Assembly: GCF_900091615.1 (NCBI RefSeq)
Contig: NZ_FMIA01000002.1
Location: 1,302,001 to 1,366,000, forward strand
Source of the DNA: Micromonospora yangpuensis
GTDB taxonomy: Bacteria; Actinomycetota; Actinomycetes; Mycobacteriales; Micromonosporaceae
Reading direction: 5' to 3'
Length of the DNA stretch: 64,000 nt
This document shows, in pieces, positions 53,996-63,085 of this stretch; within the stretch, counting starts at the first letter, position 1; each line of letters starts with the position of its first letter. Made by a program: the position numbers and the translations under genes. Under the pieces are notes generated by a model. It searched no databases. It was not told where the DNA came from and was given only the letters and a program-made list of their open reading frames with translations.

Positions 53996-54095
53996 GTCCG
54001 GCGCGGCCCCGTCCGGCGCGGCCCCGTCCGGCGCGGCCCCGTCCGGCGCGGCCCCGTCCGGCGCGGCCCGTCCGGCGCGGCCCGTCCGGCGCGGC
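53996..54095. repeat. 15-bp tandem repeat, about six to seven units
   Basis: GTCCGGCGCGGCCCC repeated four times exactly, then 14-bp units (GTCCGGCGCGGCCC) to about 54095. It lies just upstream of purK, in the place expected for its promoter. Confidence 0.85.
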
Positions 54096-54174
54096 GCGGT
54101 CTGGCGTGATGCGGACTGCGGGGGCGGGGGGCGAGAGGGGGGTACCGGAGCGCGCGGTTAGGCTGGCGGCCGAG

Positions 54175-55338
54175 ATGGATACCCGAACCGGTCTGCCTGT
54201 TGTCGGCATGGTGGGGGGCGGCCAGCTGGCCCGGATGACCCACCAGGCCGCGATCGCCCTCGGTCAGTCGCTGCGCGTGCTCGCGCAGTCGCCCGACGAT
54301 GGTGCCGCCCTGGTCGCCGCCGACGTGCAGTACGGCGACCACACCGACCTCGCCGCGCTGCGTACCTTCGCCAAGAGCTGCGACGTGGTCACCTTCGACC
54401 ACGAGCACGTGCCGACGGAGCACATCCGGCTGCTCGCCGCCGAGGGGGTGAAGCTCTTTCCGCCGGCTGACGCCCTGCTGCACGCGCAGGACAAGCGGAT
54501 CATGCGGGAACGCCTCGGCGCGCTGGGCGCGCCGAACCCGGTGTGGCAGCCGGTCACCGAGCCGGCCGACCTCGTCGCCTTCGGCACCGAGCAGGGCTGG
54601 CCGGTGGTGCTCAAGGCCGCCCGGGGCGGGTATGACGGCCGGGGCGTCTGGCTGGTCGACGACGCCGCACAGGCAACCGAGCTGGCCGGCACCCTGCTGG
54701 CCGGCGGGACCCGGCTGATCGTCGAGGAGCGGGTACGGCTGCGCCGCGAGCTGGCCGTGCAGGTGGCCCGCTCGCCGTTCGGCCAGGTGGCGGCGTACCC
54801 GGTGGTGGAGACCGTGCAGGTCGACGGCGTCTGCGTCGAGGTGCTGGCCCCGGCCCCCGGGTTGGCCGAGGAGGTGGCGGTCGCCGCCCAGCAGCTCGCC
54901 ATCGACCTGGCCACCGCGCTCGGGGTGGTCGGCCTGCTCGCGGTGGAGCTCTTCGAGACCCCGACCGGCCTGGTCGTCAACGAGCTGGCGATGCGACCGC
55001 ACAACTCGGGGCACTGGACCATCGAGGGGGCCCGGACCTCGCAGTTCGAGCAGCACCTGCGGGCGGTCCTGGACTACCCGATGGGGGACACCGCGCTGAC
55101 CGCCCCGGTGGTGGTGATGGCGAACGTGCTCGGTGGTGAGCCGGGTGGGATCTCCGTCGACGAGCGGTTGCACCACCTCTTCGCCGCCGAGCCAGGGGCC
55201 AAGGTCCACCTGTACGGCAAGCAGGTGCGTCCCGGTCGCAAGATCGGGCACGTGACGGTGCTCGGTGACGAGCTCGACGACGTACGGGCGCGGGCCGCGC
55301 GGGCCGCCCGCTGGCTGCGAGAGGGAACCAGTGAGTGA
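54175..55338 (+). CDS. purK: 5-(carboxyamino)imidazole ribonucleotide synthase
   Basis: 387 residues from ATG 54175. ATP-grasp enzyme: [21 protein letters not shown]-terminal motif, [38 protein letters not shown] loop, and [20 protein letters not shown]. It converts AIR, ATP and bicarbonate to N5-CAIR in purine synthesis. Overlaps purE by 8 bp, forming the usual purK-purE pair. Confidence 0.95.
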   Translation: MDTRTGLPVVGMVGGGQLARMTHQAAIALGQSLRVLAQSPDDGAALVAADVQYGDHTDLAALRTFAKSCDVVTFDHEHVPTEHIRLLAAEGVKLFPPADALLHAQDKRIMRERLGALGAPNPVWQPVTEPADLVAFGTEQGWPVVLKAARGGYDGRGVWLVDDAAQATELAGTLLAGGTRLIVEERVRLRRELAVQVARSPFGQVAAYPVVETVQVDGVCVEVLAPAPGLAEEVAVAAQQLAIDLATALGVVGLLAVELFETPTGLVVNELAMRPHNSGHWTIEGARTSQFEQHLRAVLDYPMGDTALTAPVVVMANVLGGEPGGISVDERLHHLFAAEPGAKVHLYGKQVRPGRKIGHVTVLGDELDDVRARAARAARWLREGTSE

Positions 55339-55870
55339 GCTTGCCAACGTCGGGGTCGCCGACGAGGGACTGCCGACCGCCAGTACGGTCGGACTGATCA
55401 TGGGCAGCGACTCGGACTGGCCGACGATGCGGGCCGCCGCCGAGGCGCTTGACGAGTTCGGGGTCGCCTACGAGGTGCACGTGATCTCGGCGCACCGGAC
55501 CCCGGTCAAGATGATCGAGTACGGCCGGGCCGCCGCTGACCGGGGGATCAAGGTGATCATCGCCGGGGCGGGTGGCGCGGCGGCCCTGCCCGGCATGGTC
55601 GCCTCGGTGACCCCGCTGCCGGTGATCGGCGTACCGGTGCCGTTGAAGCATCTCGATGGGATGGACTCGCTGCTGTCGATCGTGCAGATGCCCGCCGGGG
55701 TGCCGGTGGCCACCGTCTCCATCGGCAACGCCCGCAACGCCGGCCTGCTCGCGGTACGCATCCTGGCCGCCGCCGACCGGGCCCTGCTGGACCGGATGGC
55801 GACCTACCAGGCAGACCTGGAGCAGTTGGTCGCCGAGAAGGACGCCACCCTGCGCGCCTCCCTGGCCTGA
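55331..55870 (+). CDS. purE: N5-carboxyaminoimidazole ribonucleotide mutase
   Basis: 179 residues from GTG 55331, 8 bp before the purK stop. [40 protein letters not shown] and [20 protein letters not shown] contain the SDSDW, SAHR and GAGGAAHLPGM-type motifs (here AALPGM). It shifts the carboxyl of N5-CAIR to C4 giving CAIR. The class I type partners PurK. The His usually found in the GGxxHLPGM motif is Ala here (GGAAALPGM). Confidence 0.95.
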   Translation: MSELANVGVADEGLPTASTVGLIMGSDSDWPTMRAAAEALDEFGVAYEVHVISAHRTPVKMIEYGRAAADRGIKVIIAGAGGAAALPGMVASVTPLPVIGVPVPLKHLDGMDSLLSIVQMPAGVPVATVSIGNARNAGLLAVRILAAADRALLDRMATYQADLEQLVAEKDATLRASLA

Positions 55871-55950
55871 CCCCACCCGCCCCACCCTGCCTTTCGCACG
55901 GCCCTGCCTTCCGCACTGCCTCGGCTTCGCGTCGGGCTGGCCTCCGGCTG

Positions 55951-56003
55951 GTGAGAGGGGTACCCCGCTATACCGAAAGCGTTAACAGGGGGCCCTTCCT
56001 TAC
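55951..56003. repeat. 53-bp dispersed palindrome, copy 6
   Basis: Reverse orientation; the invariant end lies 7 bp from the stop of the giant minus-strand membrane-protein gene. It is in the convergent gap behind purE. Confidence 0.9.
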
Positions 56004-56010
56004 ACCCTCA

Positions 56011-59000
56011 TCAGCGCATGCCGCGTAGGGCGGTCTGGAGGCGTTCCTGGGCGCGGCGGCGGCGTTCGTTGCTCGCGCCCAGGACCAGTAGCACCAGTCC
56101 GACCGGGATCAGCACCAGCCACGGGCCGAGGCTGAACAACGCGTGCAGTGCGGCGATCGCGGTCACCACCGCCCCGATGATCACCGGTGCCTGCTGCTGA
56201 CTGGTCGAGCCGAAGACCAGCACGGCCACCGCGCCGAGCAGCAGCAGCACCTGGCGCATCAGGCTGGTGTCGGTGGCCAGCACGATCGCCAGGGTGGGTA
56301 CGAAGGCGGCGACCAGCGCCGGACCGTACGCCACCCAGCTGCTCAGGTCCGCCCGCTGCCGCAGCTCCAGGAGCCCGACCAGGAGGGCGAGCAGGGCGAA
56401 CGGCAGGGTGTACGCCTCCGGCAGGGCCACGTCGGCGACCCGCATCAGGATCCACCAGGCGGTGATCTCGCAGAGCACCACCGCCCAGAACAGGATGCGC
56501 CGTTCCGTCGGCCGGCGGCCGGGCCTGGTGGCCGCCACTCCGAGGACCGCGCCCCAGGCGGCGAGCAGGCCGGCGATGTGCCGGGGCGAGTCGAAGGCCA
56601 GGGCCAGCGCGATGAGTGCCGCGGCGAACCCGCTCCACTCGACGGTGGCCGCCTCGCGCTGCGCCTCGGGGCGACGCAACCGGGGCAGGGTCACCGCGAG
56701 CACCTGCAGGGCCGCCCCCACCGCCAGCACCCCGAACGCGGACCAGACCGCCGGGAAGCCGGCGGCCAGCCCGAGGGTGAGCACGAAGAGTTGGGCCTTG
56801 AGCGAGGCGAAGAGCCAGCCCAGGATCCGGGCCCGTCCGGTGGTGCCGAAGATGGCCGCGACCAGGCCTACCGCCGCGCCGCCGCCGAGGACGAACAACG
56901 TCAGCTCCTGGGTGGCCAGTCCGGCCGCCAGTCCGGCGCCGCCGGCGGCCAGCCCGAGGCCGAACACCAGCACCCGGGCCCACCGCAGCGAGCGGGCCCG
57001 CTCGGCGGGCGGCGGCGGTGGGGTCAGCGCCAGGCCGAGCATCGAGATGGTGAAGACCGCGAGTCCGGCCAACGCGCTGGCCGGCCAGGGCTGTCCGAGG
57101 GCGATCGGCGCGATCAGCAGCGTGACGCCGATCCCGGGCAGGATCACCGGTACGGCCCGGGACCGGCGTCCGTCGCTGAAGCCGACGGCGGCCAGTGCGG
57201 CGGTGACGGTGAGCAGCAGCGTGGTCAGCACGTGGGTCGGGTCGGCGGCGGCCGGCGGCACGCTGAGCAGCTCCGGTGGTGGCCCCTGCCAGGTCGCCGA
57301 CAGCGTCCGGTACGGCTGCGCCAACGCCATCACCAGGGCCGGCCCGATCGAGTAGAGCGCCAGCAGGATCGGCACCGTGGCGGCGGCGAGCGCCCCGGCG
57401 GCGGGGCTGACCCGCCAGCGCAGCACCGGATCGTCCGGGTCCCGGCGCAGCGACCCGTCGAACCGGACCGACCAGCGGCGGACCGGCCGGGCCGACTCGG
57501 CAGGTGGTGCGGTGGCCGCGCGGAGCAGTTCGGCGAGTACCCCGAGCAGCGCCGCGGCGGCGGCGTACACGCCGACGGGCAGGCCGACGGGGATCGCCGC
57601 CAGCGCGGTGACCGTCGCACCACCGGCGACCGCGCCGCTGCCGTACGGCAGGTACTGCGGCACCCGGTCGCGGACCGTGCCCAACGCGACCAGCCCGAGG
57701 CTGGTCGCGGCCAGCGCCGAGGTGAGGATGACCTGGGGCGAGCGACCGAACTCGGCGGCCAGCGCGGCGACCGCGCCAGGGGTGGCCAGCAGGGCGGCAC
57801 CGGCGGCGGCACCGCCGATCTGGACCAGGTGCGGCGGCATGCCCTCGGTCGTCAGGTCGTTCACCTGCCAACTGGCCTGGACCCGGGCCACCACGGCGAC
57901 CGCCACACCGAGCAGCACGATGCTGCCCAGGGCGAGGGCGGTGGTCCACGGCCGGACCAGCCCGGCGCCGGCCGCGTACAGGCAGAGCAGGCCGGCCAGC
58001 AGCGCCCGGGAGAGCCCGGCCCGGGGGTCCACGGTGGCCACCGCGGCCATCGCGAAACCGGTGGCGACCATAATGCCGACCAGGACCGGCGACCACCACG
58101 GCAACCCGAAGGCAGCCGGTACGGCGATCGTGGCGAGCACGGCCGCGCCGCCCGACACGTCGTACCGCCAGGGCGGTGGTAGCAGCACCGCGGCGGCGAC
58201 CGCCAGCAGCGCCAGCGCGACCGGCGCCTGCCAGGTCGAACCGCCGGTCGGCGCGGCCGGCCAGTTGGTCAGGTCACCGGACCAGATCGGGCCCGGCGTG
58301 GCCAGCACCCCGAACCCGCCGCGCACCGCCGACCAGCCGGCGAGCACGCCGATCAGGACGCCGCCGACGGCCACCCCGAGGATGGGGCCCCGTCGCCACT
58401 CCACCGGCATCGCCCGGGCGGCGACCGCGATCACCAGGACCAGCACGGCGGCGACCACGAGCTGACCACCCGGGGTGAGCACCGCCGCGATCCGGACCAT
58501 GGTGGCGACCAGCGTCGTGGTCACCGCGGCGAGGGCGAGGTCGGCACCGTCCACCGAGGCGTCGGAACGGCGACTCGCGTCGATCGACGGGGCGAGGACC
58601 ACCAGGGCCGTGGTGGCCAGCACCAGTACGCCCACCCACAGGTCGGCCGCGGTTCGCCCGGGTGCCACCACCGCGGTGGCGCCGACGACCAGGGCGCCCA
58701 GTCCGGCGCCGGCGGCCAGGGGTGTGGGGATGTGCCGCTGGGACACCTGGACCACCGCGGCGTAGCCGAGGGTGACACAGACCGCCAGGAAGCTGGCGGC
58801 CAGCACCGGCACGGTCATCTCCCGCACGCTCGCCGGGGTCGGCGTGGGATCGACGACGATGTTGGCGGCGACGAACGCGGCGACCGACCCGGGCAGGGCG
58901 AACGCCGCACCGCCGGCGGCCCACGCGGCGACCGTTCCGGTGCCGGCCGGGGTCATCCGGTAGCGCGGGGCCAACGCCACCGCGATGCCGGCCAGGCAGA

Positions 59001-61107
59001 GCGCCAGCAACACCGCGCTGGTCAGCCCCGGTCGGGCCAGCGACGCCCCGGCGCCCGCCGCGCCCACGACGGCCGCGGTGACCACGTGTGCCAGCGCGGA
59101 CCGCTCCGTCGTGGTGCTCAGCCCGAGCGCCCCGATGCCGACCGCCGCCAGCACCATCGGCCAGGGCGCGGCCGACCAACCCAGACCGAAGGCCGCCGGT
59201 ACGGCCAGCGCGGTCAACGCCGCCCCCACCACGGCGAACTCCCGGCGGATCGGCACCGGCAGGGCCAGTACGGCGGCCACCGTCAGCAGCAGCGCGGCGG
59301 CCGGCAGCTGCCAGGCGGCCGGGCCGACGGCGGCGGCCAGCTCACCGGGGTACCGGTCCAGGTCGGCCGCCCAGGCCGGCAGGGCGGCGCGGACCGGTGC
59401 GAGGCCGGCGCGTACCGCGTCGACGGCGACCAGGACGCCGCAGACCGTCAGCGCCGCGGCCGAGGCGAGCTGCGGGCCGCGCCGGGCCGCCTCGGGTACC
59501 GCCCGCACGGCGAGCCCGGTCAGCGCGATCACCGCCGCGATCAGCAGGACCGCCCGGCCGGGCAGGGCCACCGCGGCCACCCGGCTGAACGCGGCGATCA
59601 CCGCGAGCGTGACGATGCCCGCGCCGAGGTCCGGCAGCGGCGGCTGGCGCAGGGTCAGGGTGCCGGCCAGGCAGACCACCGCGGCCAGCAGCAGCGCCAT
59701 CCCGGCCCCGGCGGCGGCCGGCACCGTGTCGGCGCGCAACAGGCCGGTGACCGCGTACGCCAGCGCCACCGCGATCGCGACGCCGTGCAGCGTGAAGGTC
59801 AACTCCCGCAGCCCCGGTACCGGTCGGGCCGGGCCGGTGGTCACCCGGGGGCGGGTGGGCCCGGCCCCGAGGACCTCGCCGGTCTCCTCCTGCGCCGTCT
59901 CGGGGCGGCCCTCGGTCGGCATCGTCAGCGGTGGGTACCGGTCGGCGAGGTCCTGGCGTACGGGTCGTTCGACGGTCAGCGGGGACCGGGCCAGCCAGAG
60001 GTCCACCGCGGCGACCACGGTCAGCACCAGCGCCCAGCCCACCGGCCCGCTGATCCAGTCGTACGCCAGCAGTGGCACCACCGGTTGCGCGGCCAGCACG
60101 GTGGTGAAACGCGGCACCCGCAGCCCGGTCCACCGCGCGTACGCCAGGCTGCCCCCGGCGGTGCCGCCGAGGACCAGGGCGGCGAAGAGCGCGCCGGAGA
60201 CGGCGCCGGAGCCGATCCGGTCCACGGCCCAGAGGGCGTACCCGGCCAGCGGCAGCAGGAGCAGCCCGACCGCCGCGATGGTCTCGGCGGTGGAGGTGAG
60301 GCCCCGGTGGGCCAGTACCGGCGGCGCGAGCAGCATCAGCACCGTGGCGACCAGCAGCACCCCGAGCCGGCCCAGCGCCCCCATCGAGCTGGTCCCCAGC
60401 ACCGCGAAGACCACCGCGGCCACCCCGAGCACCAACGCGCTCAACCCGAGGGGGATGTTCTGTACCTCCCGGGAGGAGGCCTCCGGCGGGTGCTCCGGGT
60501 CGTCGGCGTCCAGCCAGGTGGCCCGGGACAGCGGCGGGTCCTCCGGTGGGGGCGCGACCGTGGGGCCCTGCCGGGGCACCCGTGGGGGCGTACCCGGGCT
60601 TCTGGTGCCGGTGGTCTCCGTCGTCGGGCCGGCGGTCGGTGCCCCGGCCTGCTGGGGCACCCGCCCCGCTCCGCCGGTGGGTGTATCGGTCCTGCCGGGG
60701 GACGTGTTGCGCCCGCCGGGCGACGTCCCACCGGTCCGGGGTGGCGTGCCGACCGGCCCGGCGGCGGCACCGCTCGTGCCGGCCTTACCGCTCGTGCCGG
60801 CTCTGTGGGCCCTGCCGGTGGTGCCGCCCGCCCGGCCGCGCCGGACCCGCCGCGGCCGGACGCCCTGCTTGCCCGGTTGTTCACCGGCGTGCGCGAGGAT
60901 GTCCCGCTGGAAGAGCGCGGCCTGCATCTTCTGGGCGATCTGCCGCTGTTCGGCGGCGATGGCGGCCTCCCGGGCCTTCATCTCCGCGATCGACCGCTCC
61001 ACCTCCGCCAGGTGCCCGGCCCACTGTGGCTGGTCGGCCCCGCAGTGCGGGCAGTGGGCGGCGGCTTTGATCTCCCTGCCGCACGAGGAGCACTGAAAGG
61101 TCTGCAC
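56011..61107 (-). CDS. Giant polytopic membrane protein with zinc ribbon (SCO7613-like)
   Basis: 1,698 residues from GTG 61107 (GGTGGAGGGG upstream); the track to 61359 adds only shadow. N-terminal zinc ribbon TFQCSSCGREIKAAAHCPHC then a coiled coil (AEVERSIAEMKAREAAIAAE) and a 120-residue Gly/Pro/Thr linker. From about 280 onward there are some 40 hydrophobic helices with Ala/Leu/Val/Gly, arranged in repeated blocks of about 120 residues, ending with a basic tail. Matches the SCO7613 C-terminal-domain membrane proteins of Streptomyces. Function unknown; a scaffold or permease-like sensor is only a guess. Confidence 0.88.
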   Translation of the reverse strand: MQTFQCSSCGREIKAAAHCPHCGADQPQWAGHLAEVERSIAEMKAREAAIAAEQRQIAQKMQAALFQRDILAHAGEQPGKQGVRPRRVRRGRAGGTTGRAHRAGTSGKAGTSGAAAGPVGTPPRTGGTSPGGRNTSPGRTDTPTGGAGRVPQQAGAPTAGPTTETTGTRSPGTPPRVPRQGPTVAPPPEDPPLSRATWLDADDPEHPPEASSREVQNIPLGLSALVLGVAAVVFAVLGTSSMGALGRLGVLLVATVLMLLAPPVLAHRGLTSTAETIAAVGLLLLPLAGYALWAVDRIGSGAVSGALFAALVLGGTAGGSLAYARWTGLRVPRFTTVLAAQPVVPLLAYDWISGPVGWALVLTVVAAVDLWLARSPLTVERPVRQDLADRYPPLTMPTEGRPETAQEETGEVLGAGPTRPRVTTGPARPVPGLRELTFTLHGVAIAVALAYAVTGLLRADTVPAAAGAGMALLLAAVVCLAGTLTLRQPPLPDLGAGIVTLAVIAAFSRVAAVALPGRAVLLIAAVIALTGLAVRAVPEAARRGPQLASAAALTVCGVLVAVDAVRAGLAPVRAALPAWAADLDRYPGELAAAVGPAAWQLPAAALLLTVAAVLALPVPIRREFAVVGAALTALAVPAAFGLGWSAAPWPMVLAAVGIGALGLSTTTERSALAHVVTAAVVGAAGAGASLARPGLTSAVLLALCLAGIAVALAPRYRMTPAGTGTVAAWAAGGAAFALPGSVAAFVAANIVVDPTPTPASVREMTVPVLAASFLAVCVTLGYAAVVQVSQRHIPTPLAAGAGLGALVVGATAVVAPGRTAADLWVGVLVLATTALVVLAPSIDASRRSDASVDGADLALAAVTTTLVATMVRIAAVLTPGGQLVVAAVLVLVIAVAARAMPVEWRRGPILGVAVGGVLIGVLAGWSAVRGGFGVLATPGPIWSGDLTNWPAAPTGGSTWQAPVALALLAVAAAVLLPPPWRYDVSGGAAVLATIAVPAAFGLPWWSPVLVGIMVATGFAMAAVATVDPRAGLSRALLAGLLCLYAAGAGLVRPWTTALALGSIVLLGVAVAVVARVQASWQVNDLTTEGMPPHLVQIGGAAAGAALLATPGAVAALAAEFGRSPQVILTSALAATSLGLVALGTVRDRVPQYLPYGSGAVAGGATVTALAAIPVGLPVGVYAAAAALLGVLAELLRAATAPPAESARPVRRWSVRFDGSLRRDPDDPVLRWRVSPAAGALAAATVPILLALYSIGPALVMALAQPYRTLSATWQGPPPELLSVPPAAADPTHVLTTLLLTVTAALAAVGFSDGRRSRAVPVILPGIGVTLLIAPIALGQPWPASALAGLAVFTISMLGLALTPPPPPAERARSLRWARVLVFGLGLAAGGAGLAAGLATQELTLFVLGGGAAVGLVAAIFGTTGRARILGWLFASLKAQLFVLTLGLAAGFPAVWSAFGVLAVGAALQVLAVTLPRLRRPEAQREAATVEWSGFAAALIALALAFDSPRHIAGLLAAWGAVLGVAATRPGRRPTERRILFWAVVLCEITAWWILMRVADVALPEAYTLPFALLALLVGLLELRQRADLSSWVAYGPALVAAFVPTLAIVLATDTSLMRQVLLLLGAVAVLVFGSTSQQQAPVIIGAVVTAIAALHALFSLGPWLVLIPVGLVLLVLGASNERRRRAQERLQTALRGMR

Positions 61108-61239
61108 GACACCCCTCCACCCGGCTGGCCCGCACTGTGGACTTCCACTGTCGCAGCATGCCAAACCCGGCGCTGATCTCGACACCCGTCGCCGCGTGGT
61201 CGATCGGAATCCTTCGTCCCCGGCCACGCCCCCTCTCCC

Positions 61240-61302
61240 GGGAGAGGGCACGCCCCTCCCGGGAGAGGGCACGCCCCTCCCGGGAGAGGCGAAGCCTCCC
61301 TC
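61240..61302. repeat. 21-bp palindromic tandem repeat
   Basis: GGGAGAGGGCACGCCCCTCCC twice exactly and a third diverged copy (61282 on). Each unit is itself a near palindrome. Situated upstream of the giant gene. The 304-bp gap 61108-61411 contains this and the hairpin below, nothing else. Confidence 0.85.
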
Positions 61303-61326
61303 TCGGGGAAGGCACGCCAGAAAGCA

Positions 61327-61366
61327 GGAAGTAGTGGCCTCACCAGGGGGTGAGACCACTACTTCC
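61327..61366 (-). terminator. Hairpin terminator after UDP-glucose dehydrogenase
   Basis: GGAAGTAGTGG and CCACTACTTCC (11 bp) with an inner CTCACC/GGTGAG stem. It lies 46 bp beyond the dehydrogenase stop on the minus strand. Confidence 0.7.
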
Positions 61367-61411
61367 AGGAAACAGCCGCCCAGACCCTGGGGGAGCGGGG
61401 CGGGGCAGGTT

Positions 61412-62839
61412 TCAGGGGCGGCCGAGGCCCCGGTACTCCCAGCCGGCCTGGGTCCAGAGGGCGGAGTCGAGGCAGTTGCGACCGTCGACGACCCGCCGTC
61501 CGTTCACCAACTCGCCGAGGACGATCGGGTCGGCGTTGCGGAAGTCGGCCCACTCGGTGAGCACACAGACCAGGTCGGCACCGGTGACGGCGTCGGTCAT
61601 GCTGTGCTCGTAGCTCAGCTCCGGCACCGCCCGGCGGGCGTTCTCGATCCCCTGCGGGTCGAAGACGTGCACGTCCGCGCCGGCCTTCTGCAGCAGCGCG
61701 GCGACCGACAGGGCGGGGGCGTCCCGGACGTCGTCGGTGTTGGGCTTGAAGGTGGCCCCGAGCACCGCGATCCGGGTCCCGGAGAGGTCCGGGCCCGCCG
61801 GGCCGGCGCGGCGACCGAGCAGGTCGGCGGCGAGATGCAGGACCCGGGTACGCCGACGCAGGTTGATCAGGTCGACCTCGTGCAGGAACCGCAGCGCCTC
61901 CCCGGCGCCCAGCTCCTGGGCCCGCGCCTGGAAGGCCCGGATGTCCTTGGGCAGGCAGGCCCCGCCGAAGCCGAGCCCGGCCTGGAGGAAGCGGTTGCCG
62001 ATCCGGGGGTCGTACCCGATGGCCCGGGCCAGCTGGGTGACGTCGCCGCCGGAGGCCTCGCAGACCTCGGCCATCGCGTTGATGAAGGAGATCTTGGTGG
62101 CCAGGAAGGCGTTCGCGGCGACCTTTACCAGCTCGGCGGTGGCGAAGTCGGTGACCACCAGGGGCACCTCGCGGTCCTCGGTGGCGGCCAGGTCGAAGAC
62201 CCCCTTGTGGGCGGCGTAGAGCATGCCGTTGGCCCACTCGCTCTTGACCCCGACCACGATCCGGTTGGGGCGCAGCACGTCGTCGACGGCGAAGCCCTCC
62301 TGGAGGAACTCCGGGCTCCACGCCACCTCGACGCCGAGGTCATCCGGGGTGTGCTTGCCGACCAGCTGCTCGACCCACTCGGCGGTGCCCACCGGCACCG
62401 TCGACTTGCCGACGATCAGGGCCTTGCGGGTCAGGTGCTGGGCCAGGCCGGTCACCGACGCCTCGACGTACGACAGGTCGGCGCCCATGCCGTCGGCGCG
62501 CTGCGGGGTGCCCACGCAGATGAAGTGCACGTCACCGAAGTCGGCGGTCTCGGCGATGTCGGTGCTGAACCGCAGCCGGCCGGCGGCCAGGTTGCGCTTG
62601 AGCAGCTCGTCCAGGCCGGGCTCGTGGATCGGCACGTCACCGGCGTTGAGCTTGGCGATCTTGTCGGCGTCGACGTCGAAACCGAGCACCTCGTAGCCGA
62701 GTTCGGCGTAGCAGATGGCGTAGGTCGCGCCCAGGTACCCGGTGCCGAGGAAGGTCACCCGGGGCCGGGACGCGCCGGACGGCGGTGTCACCGCGGCGAT
62801 CGCCGGCATCGGCTGGGTGTTCGGGTACGGGATCGTCAC
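61412..62839 (-). CDS. ugd: UDP-glucose 6-dehydrogenase
   Basis: 475 residues from GTG 62839, preferred over GTG 62860 because GGAGAAG lies 6-8 bases upstream. N-terminal Rossmann VTFLGTGYLGATYAICYAEL, FICVGTPQRADG, KSTVPVGTAEWVE, catalytic region NRFLQAGLGFGGACLPKDIR with Cys, and C-terminal GATFKPNTDDVRDAPAL. Oxidises UDP-glucose to UDP-glucuronate in two steps for exopolysaccharide or envelope glycans. No glycan cluster adjacent. Strong family match. Confidence 0.92.
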   Translation of the reverse strand: MTIPYPNTQPMPAIAAVTPPSGASRPRVTFLGTGYLGATYAICYAELGYEVLGFDVDADKIAKLNAGDVPIHEPGLDELLKRNLAAGRLRFSTDIAETADFGDVHFICVGTPQRADGMGADLSYVEASVTGLAQHLTRKALIVGKSTVPVGTAEWVEQLVGKHTPDDLGVEVAWSPEFLQEGFAVDDVLRPNRIVVGVKSEWANGMLYAAHKGVFDLAATEDREVPLVVTDFATAELVKVAANAFLATKISFINAMAEVCEASGGDVTQLARAIGYDPRIGNRFLQAGLGFGGACLPKDIRAFQARAQELGAGEALRFLHEVDLINLRRRTRVLHLAADLLGRRAGPAGPDLSGTRIAVLGATFKPNTDDVRDAPALSVAALLQKAGADVHVFDPQGIENARRAVPELSYEHSMTDAVTGADLVCVLTEWADFRNADPIVLGELVNGRRVVDGRNCLDSALWTQAGWEYRGLGRP

Positions 62840-63085
62840 GCCTGTCTTCTCCGCTCGCACTGGCGGCGCTTGGTTTGCGTCGCGTTCGGCTGGGCGCCTG
62901 TCCGGGGCACCAAGAAAGTTGTGGATCGTGGTGGGGGTCGGCGGCGCGCGCCGACGGCATCAGGACGAGCCTACGCGGCGGTAAGGATCACCTGAAGCAT
63001 GGTCGCTATCCTTCATTCTGCGCGGTCGACGGGGCCGGCCACGGCGCCGACTGCGCATGATAGCGGTGAAGGGGAGGGGGCCGAC

